Shown: positions 11,895 to 28,660, counted from the first letter of the stretch. The stretch: 64,000 nt of DNA from Diatrype stigma (GCA_022225965.2 JAKJXP020000138.1:28196-92195), one strand, 5' to 3'. Program-made: numbers and translations. Notes: generated by a model from the sequence alone, not told the origin.

Positions 11895-14285
11895 ATGTCG
11901 TGGAAGCTTACCAAGAGTAAGTCGGGGCTCTCAAGCCCTTCTATGTTGATGCTTGCCCTTCCTCCCCCAAGATTGCAGATACAGATGGTTTGGGACTTCA
12001 CAGATTTGTCGATACGTAGCTTATCGTGTCGCACGCTCTTGACCATTATACCCATACCTACGTGCTATCCCTCTTGCATTTCCATCTTATCCTTTCTTCC
12101 CAAATGCCTTGTAGCAGCTTCTCGCAGCTATCCCACCACCTATATCTACGTGGAAATAGACGAAATCCACTGGCCGAAGGGACTATCACTAATCATTGTG
12201 ACACAACTAGAGCTAAAGGACACCCACCTGGGACCTCTGTCCGGGTTCTCCCGTAACCCTTCCACCTCCACCATAACAGACAAGGACGAGAAGACACCCA
12301 TCGCCACATCGACAACACCGACTCCTAGCGATAATGCCATCGGTGAGAAGACCCCCTGACCGTAACTTGTTTGGCTACTTGTTCCGTTCTGCTTTTCCTT
12401 GACCTTACCCAGTTCGACTTGCTAATATATATCAACCAAATCCAGCTGCCTCAGAAGCCTTGGTACAAGAGCCCATCATCAAGCCCCCGAAGCCGGGTAT
12501 CCTCGTCGTCACCCTCCACGAAGGGCATGGTTTCTCCCTGCCAGAACAACATCGAAACGCCTTTAGTTCCCAACATGCCGGGGGTTCAATGTCGACAGGG
12601 AATGCCTTGAGCGGTGCGGGATCCGTACGACCCGGCTCGTCACAACGACCCGGCTCCTTTATGAATGGCGGCAGGCCACAGACATCCGCTGGCGGGTTCT
12701 CCGGCATTCCTTCAAACCACGGCCGGATCTCTAGTAAATATCTGCCGTATGCCCTCTTGGATTTTGACAAGATGCAGGTTTTCGTCAACTCGGTTTCCGG
12801 AAACCCTGAGAACCCCTTGTGGGCAGGGGACAATACCCAATACAAGTTTGATGTTTCCCGAGTCACTGATCTAAACGTCCATCTGTACGTTCGCAACCCT
12901 AACGCCCCCCCGGGAGCGGGCCGAAGCCAGGATATCTTTATCGGTGTCGTTCGGATCGCTCCCAGATTCGAGGACAAGCACACATTTGTAGAAGATCCCA
13001 AAGCGAGCAAGAAAGATCGTGAGAAGGCGGCGGCAGAGTTTGCCCACCGAGAGAAGGAGCTCGGTCATACTGGAGTGGACTGGGTCGACGTACAGTATGG
13101 TAGTGGCAAGCTCAAGATCGGCGTCGAGTACGTCGAGAACCGTGCGGGTAAGCTCAAGATTGAGGACTTCGAGCTGCTCAAAGTGGTCGGGAAGGGCAGC
13201 TTCGGCAAAGTCATGCAGGTCCGCAAGAAAGATACTAGCCGTATCTATGCACTCAAGACGATCCGAAAGGCCCACATCATCTCTCGATCCGAAGTTGCTC
13301 ACACCCTCGCCGAACGATCGGTTCTCGCCCAGATTAACAATCCGTTTATCGTGCCACTGAAGTTTACCTTCCAGTCACCAGAGAAACTGTATTTCGTTCT
13401 GGCCTTCGTCAACGGTGGCGAGCTGTTCCATCACCTGCAGAAGGAGCAGCGTTTTGACGTCAACCGGGCCAGATTCTACACGGCCGAGCTTCTCTGCGCC
13501 CTCGAATGCTTGCATGGGTTCAACGTCATCTACCGAGATCTGAAGCCCGAGAATATCTTGCTTGACTACCAAGGTCACATTGCACTTTGCGATTTTGGTC
13601 TATGTAAGCTGGACATGAAGGACGAAGACCGAACTAACACATTCTGCGGCACCCCCGAATACCTGGCACCGGAACTGCTGATGGGCCAGGGATACAACAA
13701 GACGGTGGATTGGTGGACACTGGGAGTTCTCCTTTATGAGATGTTGACGGGACTCCCACCTTTCTACGATGAGAATACGAACGAGATGTATCGAAAGATT
13801 CTCTCGGAACCCCTACATTTCCCCGGAGCGGATGTGGTGCCCCCCGCCGCCAAGGATCTACTCTCGAAGCTGCTGAACCGGGATCCCGCGGAACGATTGG
13901 GAGCGAACGGTAGTGCCGAGATCAAGGCGCACCCATTTTTCCACGCAATCGACTGGCGAAAGCTCCTGCAGCGCAAGTACGAGCCGACATTCAAGCCCAA
14001 TGTGGTAAGTGAAGTCTCCGAAGGCCATGCCCCTTGCCATACGTGTGTCTTAGGTTGGGTTGCTGACTATTACTATAGGTTGACGCCCTCGACACGGCCA
14101 ACTTCGACCCCGAGTTCACATCGGAAGCACCGCAAGACTCATACGTCGAAGGGCCCGTTCTGTCGGAGACGATGCAGAACCAGTTTGCCGGTTTCAGTTA
14201 TAACCGGCCGATTGCAGGGCTCGGCGATGCAGGTGGCAGTGTCAAGGACCCTTCGTTTGTTGGAAGCATTCAGGACCGGCGTTAG
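11895..14285 (+). CDS. sch9: AGC-family protein kinase Sch9 (nutrient signalling, S6K-like)
   Basis: Four exons, 11895-11916, 12211-12342, 12446-14004 and 14079-14285, encode 639 residues. The 22-nt first exon (MSWKLTK) and the second exon starting KLKDTHLGPLS fit the fungal Sch9/SchA N-terminus. A C2-like region occupies about residues 65-290. The kinase domain starts near 293: GKGSFG loop at about 300, ATP lysine at about 322, YRDLKPEN at about 414, DFG at about 434, and the activation loop TNTFCGTPEYLAPE at about 449. The tail has the AGC turn-motif region and the hydrophobic motif FAGFSY at about 607. Activation by PDK1 and TORC1 is known for the family: it couples nutrients to growth, ribosome production and stress. 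It is cytosolic and vacuole-associated in yeast. A long pyrimidine-rich leader and an unusually early first intron (294 nt) precede the body. Confidence 0.93.
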
Positions 14286-18331
<4,046 letters not shown>

Positions 18332-19555
18332 AGGTGTGAGACGTCCCTGGATCCGGCTTGGACCGGGAAGGGGGCGAAATTGTAAGTGAAACGAATGAAA
18401 CGAACGAGCTATGTTAGGTATCAGGGAAGGCAGACATGATTGATTGGAACGGGTCGGATCGGGTCGGCGCGAATGGGGATAGGCAGGGAGTGACCATCCA
18501 AAAGGTTACTCACCCACCCATCACATAACTCAGAGACAGCAAAAACATATGCGCGATGGTTTCCTGGGTTAGTAGTGTCTGTTAGCTTAGTAAGGTACTT
18601 AGGGGTTATAGTCCAGTAACAGTTATAATGCATGCGTGCTTGTACAATTAAGACGATACGATACATAAGATGACACGGGCGTTCCCCCCCCTGGAAGAGG
18701 TTTCGAACGAGAGGTCTATATTCCTTGATAGTTTGCAAGTCGGCTACCGTGTAGATTTGGTCGTTGGTGTCCGCCTCGGGGCGAAAGCATCGGTTAGCTC
18801 AGTAAATAAATAGGTTGCTGGTTTGTACGCCGTAACAGAGGTCTTGCCAGTCAGTATATGTGCAGAGCAGTTGAAACCTGACCATGACGACGACTTAACA
18901 TGCCGATTATTTCATCCCCGAGGTGGGGTCTACCCCTTAATCAATACCCGTTTGGCTGATCCCGGACCCGCACCGATTGGCTAAGCCGGGAACTAATATA
19001 GAAACATGTGCCAAGTGGTTCGCGGCGCTTCGGCAGTCTTCCGCTTCGGCAGTCTTCCGCTTCGGCAGTCTTCCGATATATAACCGCACTGCCCACGGGA
19101 ATACTGGTCATGAATTGACTGACTCGACTGCATTAGGGAGGCAGTCAGGCAGGGCAGAGATGACGGGAAACAATACCCTGGCTAGTATTCTCGGTTCTAT
19201 CATTTGAACGACACGAGAATCCCGATACGTGAGCATCTGACTCGCTCTTGCTTCTCCGTCTTTTCTGAAGAAGAAGCTAGATATATCCGACATTGCTTTC
19301 GGGCGTCTCCCATGCAACCAGAAAGCACAAATGGTGGACGGACAGATATCAAACATGGTCTATAAGCGGTGAACATTCGTTCCATTTATACGAGGACACT
19401 TCTATGTAGTAAAGAAAGTACTCTTGCAATTTGATTCAGAGCTGTACTTTAGTGAAGATGATACAGCATCCCACAGTGATGTGCTCCGGCACTGGCTCTT
19501 CTCTCCCCCCTAACTGTATGTGCCTACTAATACATGATCAGCGCACTCAATTGTC
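18332..19555. other. Intergenic region
   Basis: No supported gene. Contains a three-copy 16-nt repeat (19027-19074) and, before 19555, the 3' flank of the minus-strand oxidase gene. Confidence 0.5.
19027..19074. repeat. Three-copy tandem repeat, unit GCTTCGGCAGTCTTCC
   Basis: Three perfect head-to-tail 16-nt copies, immediately followed by GATATATAA. Role unknown. Confidence 0.9.
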
Positions 19556-20555
19556 TTAGTCCCTATCAAACGGATGGAACACCAAGGCCCTGACTTCGAT
19601 GCTCTGCCTCGCAGGGATATCGGGGCCCGAGGAAGGATCCTCGAACGCCGTGTGCGGAATGCGTCGCGCCCTCCCGTCCGTCTTGCTGTCGAAACACTTG
19701 ATCAGCAGCACCTCCTCCGGGGTGAGCCCGTACTTGTAGTACCACCGGTGCGTCGGGTTGTGCTTGACGGCGAACGTCTCGCCCTTGCGGTCCGGGTAGA
19801 TCAGCCCCACGGGCTGCAAGTCGTCCTCGGCCACCGAGCGGGCGTCCGCTACGGCCAGCGGGTCCCGCAGTACCGGCTTGATCGGCCGCCACACGTTGAT
19901 AATCTGCACGCGGCCCTTGAGCAGCTCGGCCGCCTCCTCGGCCGGCAGGTGGTGCGGCACCCGCGACAGGGACGCCTCGTACGTCTGGTCGATGTGCACG
20001 CGCTGCACGGGCCCGCGCCTTCCCGGGTCGGTCGGGTCTGCGGACTTCTGCCGGATCGTGTGGTCAAAAATGAAGACCTTGGATGCTCCAGTGCTAAGTA
20101 ACCATTAGTCAGCCATTAATCACGCAATATACAAAACAGTTGAGTGAAAGCAAAGCTCGCTTGGCCGGTAGCAAGCTACGTGCTTCGCTTTGGAACACTT
20201 ACACATCCTTCAATAACTGCTCCGTCTCTGGGTAGTACACCGCCTTGATGTGCGCCTCGTCGGCGAAGTCCTTCTCCTGCGCAACATGGGACACGACTTG
20301 GAAACCCTGCTTGTCGAGCGAGAACTCGGACTCGCTTCCGGTGATGTCCGTAATATGTACCTGCTGCGTGTCCACGGGTCGCTCGTAGGTCTCCGGGCGA
20401 TCTACGTACGTCGGATGGGGCGGCGAGCCATCCGCGTTCGGCTTGTGGTAGTTCAAGACAGTATCAACGTCGTGCCGCTTCACCGGAGCGGCTTCAGCCA
20501 AGCTGGCGATACTAGTCGGAAGCACAGTCGGTGGCTGGGCGTGGAGGGTAGCCAT
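19556..20555 (-). CDS. CmcJ/AsaB-like Fe(II)/2-oxoglutarate-type oxidase family protein
   Basis: Two exons, 20555-20203 and 20093-19556, joined by a GTAAGT...TTAG intron that splits LLKDVTGASK, encode 296 residues. The order of motifs fits the fungal family that includes AsaB, NvfI-like and gibberellin-desaturase-related proteins and the bacterial 7-alpha-cephem methoxylase subunit CmcJ: an N-terminal TVLNYHKP block, HITDITG, then VFIFDHTIR, HIDQTYEAS with the family HxD, the highly characteristic NVWRPIKPVLRDPLAV block, and a C-terminal HTAFEDP. Family members hydroxylate or desaturate secondary metabolites; others have no known substrate. There is no biosynthetic neighbour here, so a free-standing role is likely. 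No signal peptide is seen. Confidence 0.85.
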
Positions 20556-21364
20556 GGTATCGATTTTTCAGTAACGGTGTATTCAGTGAATATTGAGCTT
20601 TTGATGTGAATGGCGATACAAGTAGATTATATCACTTCTGTCTCCGCTTTCCATGATGTAAGGGATGGGGGTAAAGATTCACGTATATATAGACTGGAGA
20701 GATAGCCATGGGTGTCTTCTCCAAACCCTTGAGGTCACAATTGTAATCATAGGTCGCCCCACAAAGCACGCAATTTCCATCGGCATCTTGCGAAAGCCGC
20801 TGGATCATGTCGATTCATGCTTACCGGCATTGCGATGCATCGGCTTATAAATCAGGGAATCGATTTTTCAGCAAGTCGGGTCAACTTTGGTTGTTTAGCA
20901 GCTACAACTAGTAATAAGGAACAACTCTGGAATCCGATTTGACCACAAGAGAAGGCTTGCAATGCATGCCGCAATATACCTGCTCGGGCTATTGGATACC
21001 CTATCGTGCGGGGGGATATCTGAGAAAAGGCATTACCTAGTAGGTAGTTGGATCTTTGTGATACTGGCCAAGTGGAACATTCAAAGCAAGTATTTCTTTG
21101 GTTGGAACGATTTCGGTACGAACCAAGTACTTGATAACACCACATTCTCTGGTAGAAGGTCGTTCTCCGCGAACGTGTTATCGTCCTTTCGTGCTGATTG
21201 CACATTTCCATTAAGCCCCTGCCACGGTAAGGTATTGGGTATGAGGGCACGCTTCTACGATACGGTATCGGTTCTCTCCAATACCCGTTTAACTTTGTCG
21301 TTGTGCTGATTTCTAATCTACGAAGACAGCAGAGCAGCAGTTAGATGTAATATACATGATTTGA
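20556..21364. other. Intergenic region
   Basis: Lies between the 5' end of the oxidase gene and the 3' end of the permease gene, both on the minus strand. No gene or clear repeat is seen. Confidence 0.5.
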
Positions 21365-23241
21365 TTATTCATCCTCATCTTCCAACTGCCGAGGGGACTG
21401 GTAGTCTTTAGGAACGCGTGTCAACACGGTAATCGCTGTGCCATCATCCAATACCTCTTCCATCTCTTCGAATCTATAGTTTCCGAGCCTTGGTAATATA
21501 ATAGTCCACACCAGCCAGTACAGAAATCCGAACACAAGTCTAGAAACAAGCTGTTAGCACCAAGTATAAGCAATATGTATCCATCTTAGTGCATATTTCA
21601 ACCACGGGCTTTGCGGGATAGCAATACTTACATGCCCACCCCGACAATTGCGTACGTTGCATAGAACAGGCCCCCGGGCTTTGGTTCGGACGGTGGAAAG
21701 AACGGCGCTGTGAGTAGAGCTAGAGATAGGACAATTCGGAAGGCCACAGCGGGTAACCATGCTTTGAAGGGCCTTTTCAAATCTGGACGCTTATAACGAA
21801 GCCACACAAGCCCAGCAGAAGTTGCGAGGGCGAAAATTTGACCGGGATATCCTTCCACTTCGAGAATGAAGGAGTAGATATCTTGCGTAGGAGGTAGAGC
21901 GATCACCAAGAAGGACGGGATGTAATGTACGATGAGCCCACCCATGGGGGCATTGAACGGCTTCGAAGATGATAGCAGCTTGGAGAAAGGGAGAAAGCCT
22001 GCCCGAGCGATCTCTTGGTTGAGGCGAGCCTAGGATCCAGTTAACCAGCGCTTATTGGAAGTTATATCTGGAAAGGGAATATCTACAAGAGCAAACGTGA
22101 CCACCATGACGTTGCCACCGGCAGATAGTGCTACTGCTAGGGGTAGTATTCGTCTACCAACGTTGACACCGAATGTGCGCTCGAAGAACAATGCCGCGAT
22201 CAACTGGCCGCTTTCCTTGATTTCTTCGATGGGAACCACGGCAAAATAAGCCACGTTCGCGAGGAGATAGAGCAGACAGGCCGTGACCAAGGCGGTGATA
22301 GAAACGGATTTCAGGGTCCTAACCGGGTCCTTTACCTCGTTCAAGACGTTGTTCAAGTTCGACAAGCCAGCGTATGAATAGAACACCTTGAACAGCGAAG
22401 TCGAAAGGGTTCCGAAGCTCCAGTCCGAGCCTTCCCAGAGCGCATCCCAGGCCGACTGGTCGCGCGCCTGGAAGCCGTTGCCGACGACCTGCGCCGGCTG
22501 GACTATGACTACGTACAGGGCAGCGAACACCATGAAGACCACGAGCCCGACCTTGACCCAGCCAAGAAAGGTCTGGATGCGGATGCCGGCCTTGTACCAG
22601 ACGCCGTGAACGACGGTGATGGCGGTCAGCAGGGCCAACGCGAGGGCCTTTTTCGAGCCCGGCGTCGGCTCCAGGTCGAGCGCGTGATGCACGTACTGGC
22701 TGAAGATGATGCAGTTGCTGGCAGTGAAGCCAAGCAGCACGGCCTGGACAGCGACCAGGGTCGAGGCCAGAAACCGCGGCCGCGGGTACGTGAACTCGAG
22801 GTAGACCTTCTCGCCGCCGGACCGCGGCAGCAGGCAGCCGTACTCGAGCGACACGGCCAGGCCGCACGCCACCACCACGGCCCCCAGCACCCACAGCAAC
22901 AGCGTTAGACCCACGCTGCCCGTCGCCTTGACGAGCACCCCCGGCACCGCGAATATCCCGCTGCCGATCACACGCGAGATCGCGATGATGTACGCGCTCT
23001 TCCAGCCGATGTTCCGCCCCAACACCGAGTCTTCCGGCAGCACGTCGTCTTCGAGCCGTCCATGGTGTGGTGCAGGTGATGGCAGCAGTAGGCTTCCATC
23101 GCTTAGGGATCGGCTCGATTCTAGGCTGTCGCGTTTCGAGCCGCCGCCGGATGTTCGACGCACGATGCCACCGCCGCGGTCCGATCCGCGGTCCGTGTCT
23201 ACTGCTTGCAGAAGCGGCTGCTGTTCGGCTTCCGAGCTCAT
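21365..23241 (-). CDS. LAT-type amino-acid permease (APC superfamily)
   Basis: Three exons, 23241-22087, 22029-21632 and 21539-21365, encode 575 residues. The first intron (GTAGAT...CCTAG) splits VTFAL/ARLNQEIARAG and the second (GTAAGT...TCTAG) lies in GVGILVFGF. A hydrophilic N-terminus of about 75 residues with Ser/Arg-rich sequence leads into about 12 hydrophobic segments. The SRVIGSGIFAVPG block of TM1 is the substrate and sodium-site signature of the APC superfamily, and GLSNLNNVLNEVKDP with ARLNQEIARAGFLPFS place it in the fungal L-type/methionine-permease-like group. It likely imports neutral amino acids at the plasma membrane. The acidic tail ends QLEDEDE. Regulation is not visible. 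Confidence 0.88.
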
Positions 23242-24756
23242 GTTCGGCGGTCCTGGTCTGCCTATCTATCTGTCTGTTTGCCTACGTATCTGGATCTTGT
23301 CGGCGCTCCTGGCAACAACAGCGACGGCAACAGTAACAACACGATTGGTTGAGGGGGTTTATTGCGCAAACTATCCAAGCTTGGCTAGGTATTTGTTATC
23401 TCGCAGTAGTCAAGGAAGGCATGTTGTCGCCCGTCTGTCTTAGGACGGAGACGCCCTGGTTGACTCAAGATCCTTCGTAGCTGACAGGTGACATAATCCT
23501 CATAACCTACCCAAGTGCGTGATACGGGGTGCGGTTCGATTAGCAATACAGGTCTTGATGTGTATTGATGTGACAGGATCATGGATGGCGTGCGACCGAT
23601 TGCCCCGTCCCGTGGCTGAGGTAGGGGGGGTCATGTTAGGCACGCCATATGTCGCCATCTTTGCACCACTCGAATTTACGACAGGGCATCTCACGGGGCC
23701 ACGCGTAATAATAAGCAAGTGGATGAACGTAGCCACGACCTCTTGATTGAAGCGACCAGTGAACGGCTCATGAGTATGGAGGACGATTGATCCCTGACGA
23801 GTCCAAATACCAATATCGAAAGATTGCTTTTCACTGGTGATTCGTCCTTGTTGACATTGGCGGTAATAGGCGCGGGAATATAAATGAAGCAGCCAGAGTA
23901 AGCTAACCCCCTATCAAGTAATGACCAATTAAACGAATGCGTTATACCTTGATCGGGCAAATATAGAAATGGCCGTGCCACTTGATTGATACACATGGTT
24001 TTTGATATGCATCAGGGATTGCTGCATTGGTATACCATAGACTATATATAGTATTAATAGGGAATGTTACCTATTTAGCACTTACATAACTGAAAAGCGC
24101 AATCCTTGCCGAGGCGTTCATCGATGTCAGGGGCTGAGGGGGTAATGTCAGTGCGCTATAGGGACTCGGGATCCACTTTGGTCCCTATTTCCACTAGGGA
24201 GGTGACTACCGCTATATGGTATATAAGGGGCCCTTTCTTTTGCTATAGCTTCCAGTTGAATAGTACGGTTTCCGTTATTCATTTCCTGGCAGATATAAGT
24301 TATCGCGTATCTCATTGTGCATTCCACGTACGTTGGTCCTTATTAGATTCTGATTGGGGTCTTTCGGTGAAGAGGTAAAGCAGGTTGTCATGTCCAATGT
24401 CATAACAAGCCAGTAAAATGAGCCATAGGTCCAGTGTAAAAGGTAACTCATTAGAGAATAATGAAAATATATCCGAAGTACCTCGTAGCATACAAGCGAT
24501 TGTCGGCCGGTCATGACGTCAACTTCCAATACCGTTAAGTGGCGGTGTTCCATATGATGTCATCAGGTCACAATCACCCGCAAGTACTACGTACGGTATT
24601 ATAATATATCAGCACCGATTGCTAACAGCTTTCATTTAACCTTTAATCAGTTAATTATCATAACCATCAAGAGGCAACATCTTATTCGACCTAAACCAAT
24701 TCAACACATTTGCAATCAAGCAGTAAGTCGTGACAATCTCACAATACTTATCCATC
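23242..24756. other. Intergenic region (divergent promoters)
   Basis: No supported gene. It separates the divergently read permease and small Ser-rich gene. Short open frames have no family features. TATATA-rich sequence occurs at 24040-24050 and 24215-24230. Confidence 0.5.
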
Positions 24757-25110
24757 ATGTCATCGAACAGTCGAAGTTACGTCACTTCATCCATCTCCTT
24801 CTCTTCGTCCAGCAGCAGTCGCAACGGGGAGACCACGGGTTCCCGCTACGCAGAGCATACCACGAGTGATCCGTTGGGCACAACTACCTTTACTGCCTCG
24901 CAACGACCCGGCGAACCCGTCTATGCGGAGCGCCGCGACTATGACGCATCGGGTCGTCCGATTGCCCAGGATCGTTCTCTAGGACAAGGGACCGGTGGAG
25001 GAGGCTCTAGCCGACGGATCGAAGATGTCTCTGATGGCCAACGCGAGAACGATCGGTTGTATAGGGAGCGGATCGAGGATGAGTATGCTAAGCGGGAGGG
25101 CGGCGCATAG
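24757..25110 (+). CDS. Small Ser-rich hydrophilic protein of unknown function
   Basis: A single-exon frame of 117 residues from an ATG in good context (ATCATGTCA). An in-frame GTG 27 nt upstream was not used. The N-terminal third is Ser/Thr-rich (a run of seven Ser in ten residues), followed by GTTTFTASQRPGEPVYAERR and a basic/acidic C-terminal segment rich in Arg, Asp and Glu that could be helical. It resembles small conserved fungal proteins starting MSS with a poly-Ser patch and a GTT-box, for which no function is known. No signal peptide, membrane segment or cysteine is present. Confidence 0.7.
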   Translation: MSSNSRSYVTSSISFSSSSSSRNGETTGSRYAEHTTSDPLGTTTFTASQRPGEPVYAERRDYDASGRPIAQDRSLGQGTGGGGSSRRIEDVSDGQRENDRLYRERIEDEYAKREGGA

Positions 25111-27892
25111 ATAAAGATCCGTATTAGAGACTGCATGGGATGTTGCGATGGTTAAAATCGCATTTCAAACTACCACAAGTCGAATCGAACGATTAGGAGG
25201 GTGGAATCGGATACTCCCCTTTCTTCCCTGTCGTGTTGGGATTAAACACCACACACTTATTTAAGATCCAACTCCATACGACTGGAATGTATATAAGGAT
25301 GTGTACAGCAACAACTACAACTACATTGATCATATGTATGGGACTGACGATAGCCGTTCCATGAGCTGGTTGGCAAGTGGACAAGCATTATGGCCTGGGC
25401 ACTGGACAACACACAGGTAGTAAGAGCAAAGTTTAAAGAGGCCTCGTTATGCAAGTGGGAAAAGTTGAAAGGCGAGAAATGTTGGACTGAGAAAATGATC
25501 CTCGGGGATACTGGGTTAGCATCAGGGTCAATGTCTTCTAATGCTTTTAATTTTGATAACCCCTGGACTTCTTCAATACACACAAGGCTGGGAATAATGA
25601 TGAGTTGCTCTTCTGGAAGGTAGTGCCGCCTAGCTGTTGCCAATCATGTACGAGAGGCGTGTTCAAAGAGTGTATTTAGATCAGATAACTCGGGTCTAGA
25701 AGCTAAGTTCTCATAGGAACAACGCCGTGTTCGAAACCGACTAATCCCAATCCTGGATCACTCGTGCAAAACGTTTGGTTCAAAATGAGAGTGCATATTC
25801 CATGTTGAATGTAATGAGAAGATAAAGGTAAACGAATGGCGCTTCGCGAATGACGTTGAACAAATCCTGTCTTGATGATATAGACCTGCCAAATCGTATA
25901 CATCTGCTTCATCACATCGATAGCCTCATAATGAACACCACGGTCCGAGTAGAAAGTTACCGATCTCATCCTTCAATATCAGTAACACAAAGCCGCAAGA
26001 TACATATGCTCTCAACAGAGCTTCGAATCCGGACACCCAACAGGGCAGTAGGTGACTTGTTTTCCGCCCTTGAGGTCGAGAACGGTACAATATGCCCCGT
26101 CACCACCACCGTCACCAATGCACTATACACCAGATTCTGTTAGCTGGTTCTTGCAGGTCTGAGGCAGACAATGACACAAGGGAGGGAAGGGGGCTTTGGG
26201 TTGGGGGTTCCACGAAACTAGACAACTTTCTTCAGACTCGATACCCATATCCTGCTTATTGTCAAGCTCCGTATGACCGTGAGAGTCAATTAGGTGTAGT
26301 ATGTTCAACGAACGATTTGTCTCTTTCATACACCGTAGACGCAACAAATCATATTAGTAAGTCAACTCTGGAGTCAAGCAGAATGTCGGCCTTCAATGAT
26401 GAGAACGATGACGAGAGCCACGAAGACGTCCCATATATCGAACCGCTCGCCTCAAGACCAGGCCATATGTTGCGAGACAATATACCAATTCGTGCATCCT
26501 GTGTCTCAATGTAAACACCGAGATAGTTTGGTGCAACCACATTGTCACCTTCGCATGGTGTTGAACTCGCGAGTTAGTCACAGTTTCGAGTAGTCACACA
26601 GGGCTACCCTACTGACGATTATACCAGGTGCGCCATAAAATGCCTTCTCGTAAGCTGAGACCGTTTCAAACATCGTGCAACCACACCCATTCACCTATCC
26701 AGGAAGTTTCGAGCACCCCACGAAGGGAATAGTCTCATTAGTATGACTATAGATCAGATCCCACTTATCTGTATCAACTGAACCTCAATAGTGTCCAAGC
26801 GAGCGAATCTGGCAAGCCAACGCTTCCAGTAAAAGTTGGGTTATATCTTCCGTTACTTGCCCTTCTTTGTATCCAGGACAGCAAACAAGGCGGTGACGTT
26901 TACAGCTTGGACAGAGTAGTTGTAGGTCTGTGTCACATCTGATGTGGCACATGAATATTATAACGTAAGCATACCGAGTAGTAGTTACTTGGTATTACCT
27001 TCTCGGGGTCGCAACTAAACGCTACGAGACTAACGTATGAAAAGGGGCTATAGGCTTAGAACGTATAAAACGAGTCAACATAAGTTTTCGATGGTCTCAG
27101 GGATCGTACTGAGCTATCACACGCTCGATTCGTTCCCATGCTTCTAGACCTCCAGTCTTACTACAAGCTAGTACTGACGGACAATGTAAAACGTAATTGG
27201 AAATCCTGAAGTTTAGGGTTGAAATGATTCTATGCATCAATTGATGTAATATGTATCATATGCAAACCATGCTGCAGTTCGCAAGTTGATGGAAGCCCGG
27301 GGGTTGACAGGCAGGCCTTCGAGCCTGCCGGAGTCCAATGACATTTCAAACCGGTCAGAGCGGGCTTAGGTAGTTTCAGGCAGGGCCGGGGCTCTATAAC
27401 TCTTTGAACCGGCCTAGCCTGGTCTCAACTTGATACCTACCTACCTACCTATATATAACGCTCTAGAGGATCAAAAGAAGTTTGGGGTATATAGTAGAAA
27501 GTGACCATCGTCCGGCTAGATACGAGCTTTTTAAGCTAGAGCTGGAAGAGCGGTTATATCCAGAATGGAACAGTGGAAAGCTTCGGATAGAAGTCATACC
27601 GTCCAGGTGGAGCGTTTCCTAGCTCCTATCTCCGAATAGAGCCCCTGACCTGCAGCACTATATAGGTACCTACTTGCCCCTTACTTGGGGTTACCGCTTC
27701 GTTAGTCCTACCCACCAGCTCCTGAACCGCATGCCCATTGATTGATACCCCAAGTTTGAGAGTCTACCTCAATTGAACCCTCGGGTTTCCTCCCGTCAAC
27801 TTCTACCGTTGACCCTTTCCACATCAACCTGATCTCCCACAGATCCTTAATTCCGACCTTTCTCAAAACAGAAGCTAAGCAGCCCTGGTATC
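25111..27892. other. Long intergenic region with weak minus-strand coding traces and a dispersed repeat
   Basis: No intact gene. On the minus strand, between about 27000 and 26350, fragments in different frames read like protein (for example QTYNYSVQAVNVTALFAVLD, ETIPFVGCSKL and VSAYEKAFYGAPGIIVSRV) but stop codons and frame changes separate them; this may be a decayed gene I cannot name. 27455-27658 is a copy of a repeat also found at 60378-60580. 27660-27890 is CT-rich and probably the promoter and leader of the hydrolase gene. Confidence 0.4.
27455..27658 (+). repeat. Dispersed repeat, copy 1 (direct partner at 60378-60580)
   Basis: About 204 bp matching the second copy in the same orientation with roughly 85 percent identity by eye. 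Both begin ATAACGCT and end CCCCTGACCTGCARCAC. Shared inner words include CAGGTGGAGC and CCTATCTCCGAAT. No terminal repeats or coding potential are clear; a solo LTR or short non-autonomous element is possible. Confidence 0.8.
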
Positions 27893-28660
27893 ATGTCTTC
27901 TGATACGCCGACTCCACCGACCATTTTGTTGATCCAGGGCTCCTTTCAGCTCCCCGAAGTCTACGAGAAGCTGAATACAGCACTTCAGAAACGGGGGTAT
28001 CCCGTTGTGCAACCGCCTCTCCCAAGCCTGACCGGCCATGATCAACCCGACTTTACTTCCAAATCGCTTGCTACCGATGCGCTTGCCGTCCGGTCAGTGC
28101 TACAGGGCTTGGTCGATGATGAAGGTCGGACCGTTTTCGTCGTCTTGCACTCCTATGGGGGTCTCGTAGGAAGCGAGGCCATCCTAGAGGAGTTCAGCCA
28201 GAAGGAGCGCGAGAAAAAGGGGCTGGCCGGAGGTGTGATCCATCTCTTCTTCTTCGCCGCCTTCATCCTTGCCGAGGGCCAGTCGGTGCTAGGCGTGTTC
28301 GGCGACCCGCCCCACGAAGATATTAAACCCGACGGTCGCTTCTGCCTCAAAAACGTTGCGCACACGCTGTACAATGATTTACCACCCGAGGAAGCAGAGT
28401 ACTGGGCATCCAAGACGGTAGACCAGTCTTATGCCGTGAAAACTACCGAGCTCACCAATGCCGCCTACCGGTATATACCGTCGACGTATGTGGTGTGTGA
28501 GAACGACCAGGGACCCCCTCCGCAATTCCAGGAGATGTTTGGCAAAGCTGCAGGCGCTACTGTGCTTAGGATTGCCTCGGGCCACTCCCCAATGCTCAGC
28601 AAGACAGAAGAACTAGTTGATATGATCTCGGCTGCCGTACGGGGTGTCATAGACCATTGA
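27893..28660 (+). CDS. Alpha/beta-hydrolase fold protein
   Basis: A single-exon frame of 255 residues. The first strand TILLIQGSF contains the oxyanion-hole region; the nucleophile elbow reads HSYGG with Ser87 (the usual G-x-S-x-G with His in the first place). Asp205 in CENDQGPP and His231 in SGHSPML are at the right places for the rest of the triad. The chain matches the family of small fungal and bacterial hydrolases (about 240-260 residues) with the ending DLVDMI-like helix after the catalytic His. The substrate is unknown; members hydrolyse esters or lactones. No signal peptide is seen, so it is probably cytosolic. Confidence 0.88.
   Translation: MSSDTPTPPTILLIQGSFQLPEVYEKLNTALQKRGYPVVQPPLPSLTGHDQPDFTSKSLATDALAVRSVLQGLVDDEGRTVFVVLHSYGGLVGSEAILEEFSQKEREKKGLAGGVIHLFFFAAFILAEGQSVLGVFGDPPHEDIKPDGRFCLKNVAHTLYNDLPPEEAEYWASKTVDQSYAVKTTELTNAAYRYIPSTYVVCENDQGPPPQFQEMFGKAAGATVLRIASGHSPMLSKTEELVDMISAAVRGVIDH

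Noticed and set aside
25718..25745. Possible tRNA T-arm (GTGTTCGAAACC)
   Set aside because: No matching A box or cloverleaf at a suitable distance on either strand.
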